Shown here: one piece after another, positions 62,286-64,000 of the stretch | How positions within the stretch are numbered: position 1 is the first letter of the stretch | Layout: the number at the start of each line of letters is the position of its first letter | Assembly: GCF_022458895.1 (NCBI RefSeq) | Contig: NZ_JAINFL010000010.1 | Location: 1-64,000, forward strand | Source of the DNA: Roseihalotalea indica | GTDB lineage: Bacteria > Bacteroidota > Bacteroidia > Cytophagales > Cyclobacteriaceae | Direction of reading: 5' to 3' | DNA: 64,000 nucleotides | The notes under the pieces: model-generated | What the model saw: the letters and a program-made list of their open reading frames with translations, nothing else | What the model was told of the DNA's origin: nothing | Database searches by the model: none | Program-made: the position numbers and the translations under genes

Positions 62286-63656
62286 TTAATAGTGACACTT
62301 AGCGCATTCAATACCGCCAATGTCTTCGACCCGCATTGGCTCGTTGGGGTTTTCTGAGTTATGTAGCTCCAGTAGTTTGTCGTAGTAGGCATTACCCTCG
62401 GCGTTCACCTGGGTTTCGCGGTGGCAGTTAATACACCATCCCATCGTAAGAGGTGACTCCTGATGCACCACCTGCATTTCCTGAATCTCGCCGTGGCAGG
62501 TTTGGCATTCTAATCCGCCAACGTTTACGTGTTGAGCATGATTAAAATACGCTAAATCAGGCAGGTTATGGATACGCACCCACTCAATAGGCTTTTTATT
62601 GTTTCCGTAGGTTTGGGTTTCAGGGTTGAAATCAATGGCAGCGTAAATTTTCTGGATTTCGGGCGACTCAGTTTTGATCTGCTGGTGGCAGTTCATACAA
62701 ATATTAGCCGAAGGAATATTAGCCGACTTCCCTTTCATCACTCCTGTATGGCAATACTGGCATTGAATCTGGTACTGGCCGGCGTGCAAAGCGTGAGAGA
62801 AGGCGATAGGCTGCTTAGGCTCATACCCTTGCTGAATACCTACTGAATACAGGCCGTCAAATACCAACTTCACCACAATGGCCATAAAGATGAAAAGCAT
62901 AATACCGATAAACGGTCGGCTTTTAACAACCTCCTCAACATTTACTTTCTGATTAACAATCTCCCGATCTGCTTCATCTAAATCTTCTCGCTGAGTCAGA
63001 AACTTTCTTAGCACTGATATAATCAATACTAATACTAATAATATAAGTACCAGCACGACTAACAGGCCAATCAGAATAGCAGTAAGATAGCCGGAAGGAA
63101 TACCACCACCGGTTTGCACCTCTCCGTCTCCACCACCATCGGGTCCAGCAGTTGGTCCGTTATCCCCTTGTACAGGTGCAGCCGACTCTGCTTTGATATA
63201 TGCAATAACATTCAGGATCTGATCATCTGAGTAATCAGAAAAAGCAGGCATGAGTGTTTTGTTAAACTCATTGTATAAGTTAACTGCGTACTCATTTCCT
63301 CCCTGAATCACCTTTTGAGAATTGCTGATAAAGGAAATCATGGTTGGAATGTCACTCCAACGCTGATGCGCATTTCGCAGAGCGGGCCCTACCACCTGAT
63401 CATTGATGGCGTGGCAAACTGTACAATTGTTATTAAAGATGCTTTCTCCTTCGCTGATGGCTTCATCGCTGGTTGGGATACCATCATCATCGCCAGATGC
63501 CTGAGCACCACTATCAGCCGATGCAGCTGCGGTAGAATCCGCGGCAGCATCCTGAGCAAAGGCTGCTGAGAAGTACGCGGCTTGTAGCAGGAAGGTGAGA
63601 AAAAGAAATTTTGAGAGAAAAGTAAAAAACTGTGAAGTAAAGTTTCTTTCAACCAT
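62286..63656 (-). CDS. actA: Alternative complex III subunit ActA, hexaheme cytochrome c
   Basis: A 456-residue protein. Sec signal (about 1-34), an Ala/Asp/Ser linker, a monoheme cytochrome c domain (CTVCHAIN, Met ligand in LMPAFSDYS), a Gly-rich linker, two membrane helices (about 190-212 and 250-270), then a pentaheme tail: CQYCH, CMNCH, CQTCH, CINCH, CAKCH. Six CxxCH in total. Described complex III ActA proteins are pentaheme, so the N-terminal monoheme domain is an additional carrier. First gene of the operon. Confidence 0.95.
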   Translation of the reverse strand: MVERNFTSQFFTFLSKFLFLTFLLQAAYFSAAFAQDAAADSTAAASADSGAQASGDDDGIPTSDEAISEGESIFNNNCTVCHAINDQVVGPALRNAHQRWSDIPTMISFISNSQKVIQGGNEYAVNLYNEFNKTLMPAFSDYSDDQILNVIAYIKAESAAPVQGDNGPTAGPDGGGDGEVQTGGGIPSGYLTAILIGLLVVLVLILLVLVLIISVLRKFLTQREDLDEADREIVNQKVNVEEVVKSRPFIGIMLFIFMAIVVKLVFDGLYSVGIQQGYEPKQPIAFSHALHAGQYQIQCQYCHTGVMKGKSANIPSANICMNCHQQIKTESPEIQKIYAAIDFNPETQTYGNNKKPIEWVRIHNLPDLAYFNHAQHVNVGGLECQTCHGEIQEMQVVHQESPLTMGWCINCHRETQVNAEGNAYYDKLLELHNSENPNEPMRVEDIGGIECAKCHY

Positions 63657-63681
63657 TATGTCCCCTGTATTTAAATCCCCA

Positions 63682-63712
63682 CAAAAGTAATACGGGATTG
63701 ATTATATTCAAA
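63682..63712 (-). promoter_or_regulatory. Consensus Bacteroidota promoter for the act-cta operon
   Basis: Read on the minus strand: TTTG (63712-63709), exactly 19 bases, then TACTTTTG (63689-63682). This matches the Bacteroidota vegetative consensus TTTG-N19-TAnnTTTG at every defined position. It lies 25 bases upstream of the actA ATG, giving a leader of roughly 20 bases. Confidence 0.8.
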
Positions 63713-63910
63713 CAGATTTAAAGCAATTTGGCATTTCAATTGCAAGGTTTACTTTTTATTTTATAACATTATGAAAATCAATTACTTAGACTTCAATAAA
63801 AGCTCTTTCTACAATAATTTAGAATAGATATAAATAAGATTATAGCGGAACCCTTTATTATATAGTAAGTATTTCAGACTATTTAGGAATCAGGTCAAAA
63901 TCGCTCGAAC

Positions 63911-63938
63911 AAAAATAGCCCATCGTAGGATGGGCTAT
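63911..63938 (-). terminator. Intrinsic terminator of tRNA-Cys
   Basis: ATAGCCCATC (63915-63924) and GATGGGCTAT (63929-63938) form a perfect 10-bp stem with a 4-base loop; reading on the minus strand, five T follow (63911-63915). It begins 7 bases after the tRNA 3' end. Confidence 0.88.
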
Positions 63939-63945
63939 GGTAGTG

Positions 63946-64000
63946 AGGTAGCGAGCGGATTCGAACCGCTGTAAGAGGTTTTGCAGACCTCTGCCTAGCC
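63946..64000 (-). tRNA. tRNA-Cys (GCA), 5' part beyond window
   Basis: On the minus strand: T-arm with TTCGAAT loop between AGCGG and CCGCT, anticodon loop CTGCAAA (anticodon GCA) with stem GAGGT/ACCTC, and 3' acceptor strand CGCTACC followed by discriminator T at 63946. U73 is the identity element of tRNA-Cys. CCA is not encoded. The D-arm and 5' acceptor strand lie past the window end. Confidence 0.94.

Noticed and set aside
1..64000. CRISPR array, prophage or insertion sequence
   Set aside because: No regularly spaced direct repeats, no transposase or phage genes, and no terminal inverted repeats flanking a coding unit were seen.

Overview
This window looks like a chromosomal segment from an aerobic, probably marine, gliding-lineage Bacteroidota, most likely order Cytophagales. 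The evidence is a SusC/SusD pair, GldH and a RicT-like PSP1 protein, an alternative complex III plus aa3-type cytochrome oxidase operon, weak Shine-Dalgarno sequences, and a TTTG-N19-TAnnTTTG promoter of the Bacteroidota type. No insertion sequence, prophage, integron or CRISPR array was seen.

Layout. 1-8000: a truncated TPR signalling protein, a DUF2267 protein, a D-2-hydroxyacid dehydrogenase, and a giant CheB-CheR-PAS-histidine kinase overlapping its single-domain response regulator. 8100-20900: a carbohydrate/sulfated-glycan utilisation locus on the minus strand. It comprises a lipoprotein formylglycine-generating enzyme, SusC, SusD, an S1 sulfatase, an enolase-superfamily enzyme, a DUF1080 (3-keto-glycoside hydrolase family) lipoprotein, a Tat-exported Gfo/Idh/MocA oxidoreductase and a DUF6807 (PmoA-like) protein. 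Every enzyme carries an export signal and there is no classical glycoside hydrolase, which suggests oxidation-based glycan processing outside the cytoplasm.

21000-31200: an orphan hypothetical gene, a cytoplasmic Gfo/Idh/MocA enzyme, a carboxylesterase, a mannose-1-phosphate guanylyltransferase-like protein with a degenerate nucleotide-binding signature, recQ (preceded by a tiny ORF and an intrinsic terminator), purD, a ricT homologue and gldH. 31200-46100: a fused 5-oxoprolinase/hydantoinase, a convergent pair of a very large outer-membrane barrel protein and a large NtrY-like membrane histidine kinase, dodecin, and an S9 prolyl oligopeptidase-type peptidase.

46490-63656: one long minus-strand respiratory operon of about 17 genes. 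It runs actA-B-C-D-E-F (alternative complex III), then cytochrome oxidase subunits II and I, heme A synthase, heme O synthase, two subunit III genes, subunit IV, a SCO-like protein, a DUF420 protein, a small CAMC membrane protein and a DUF983 protein. A consensus promoter lies just upstream of actA. The genes together encode quinol oxidation, electron transfer through c hemes to CuA, oxygen reduction, and the heme A and copper-site assembly functions. The window ends inside a minus-strand tRNA-Cys(GCA) followed by its own intrinsic terminator.
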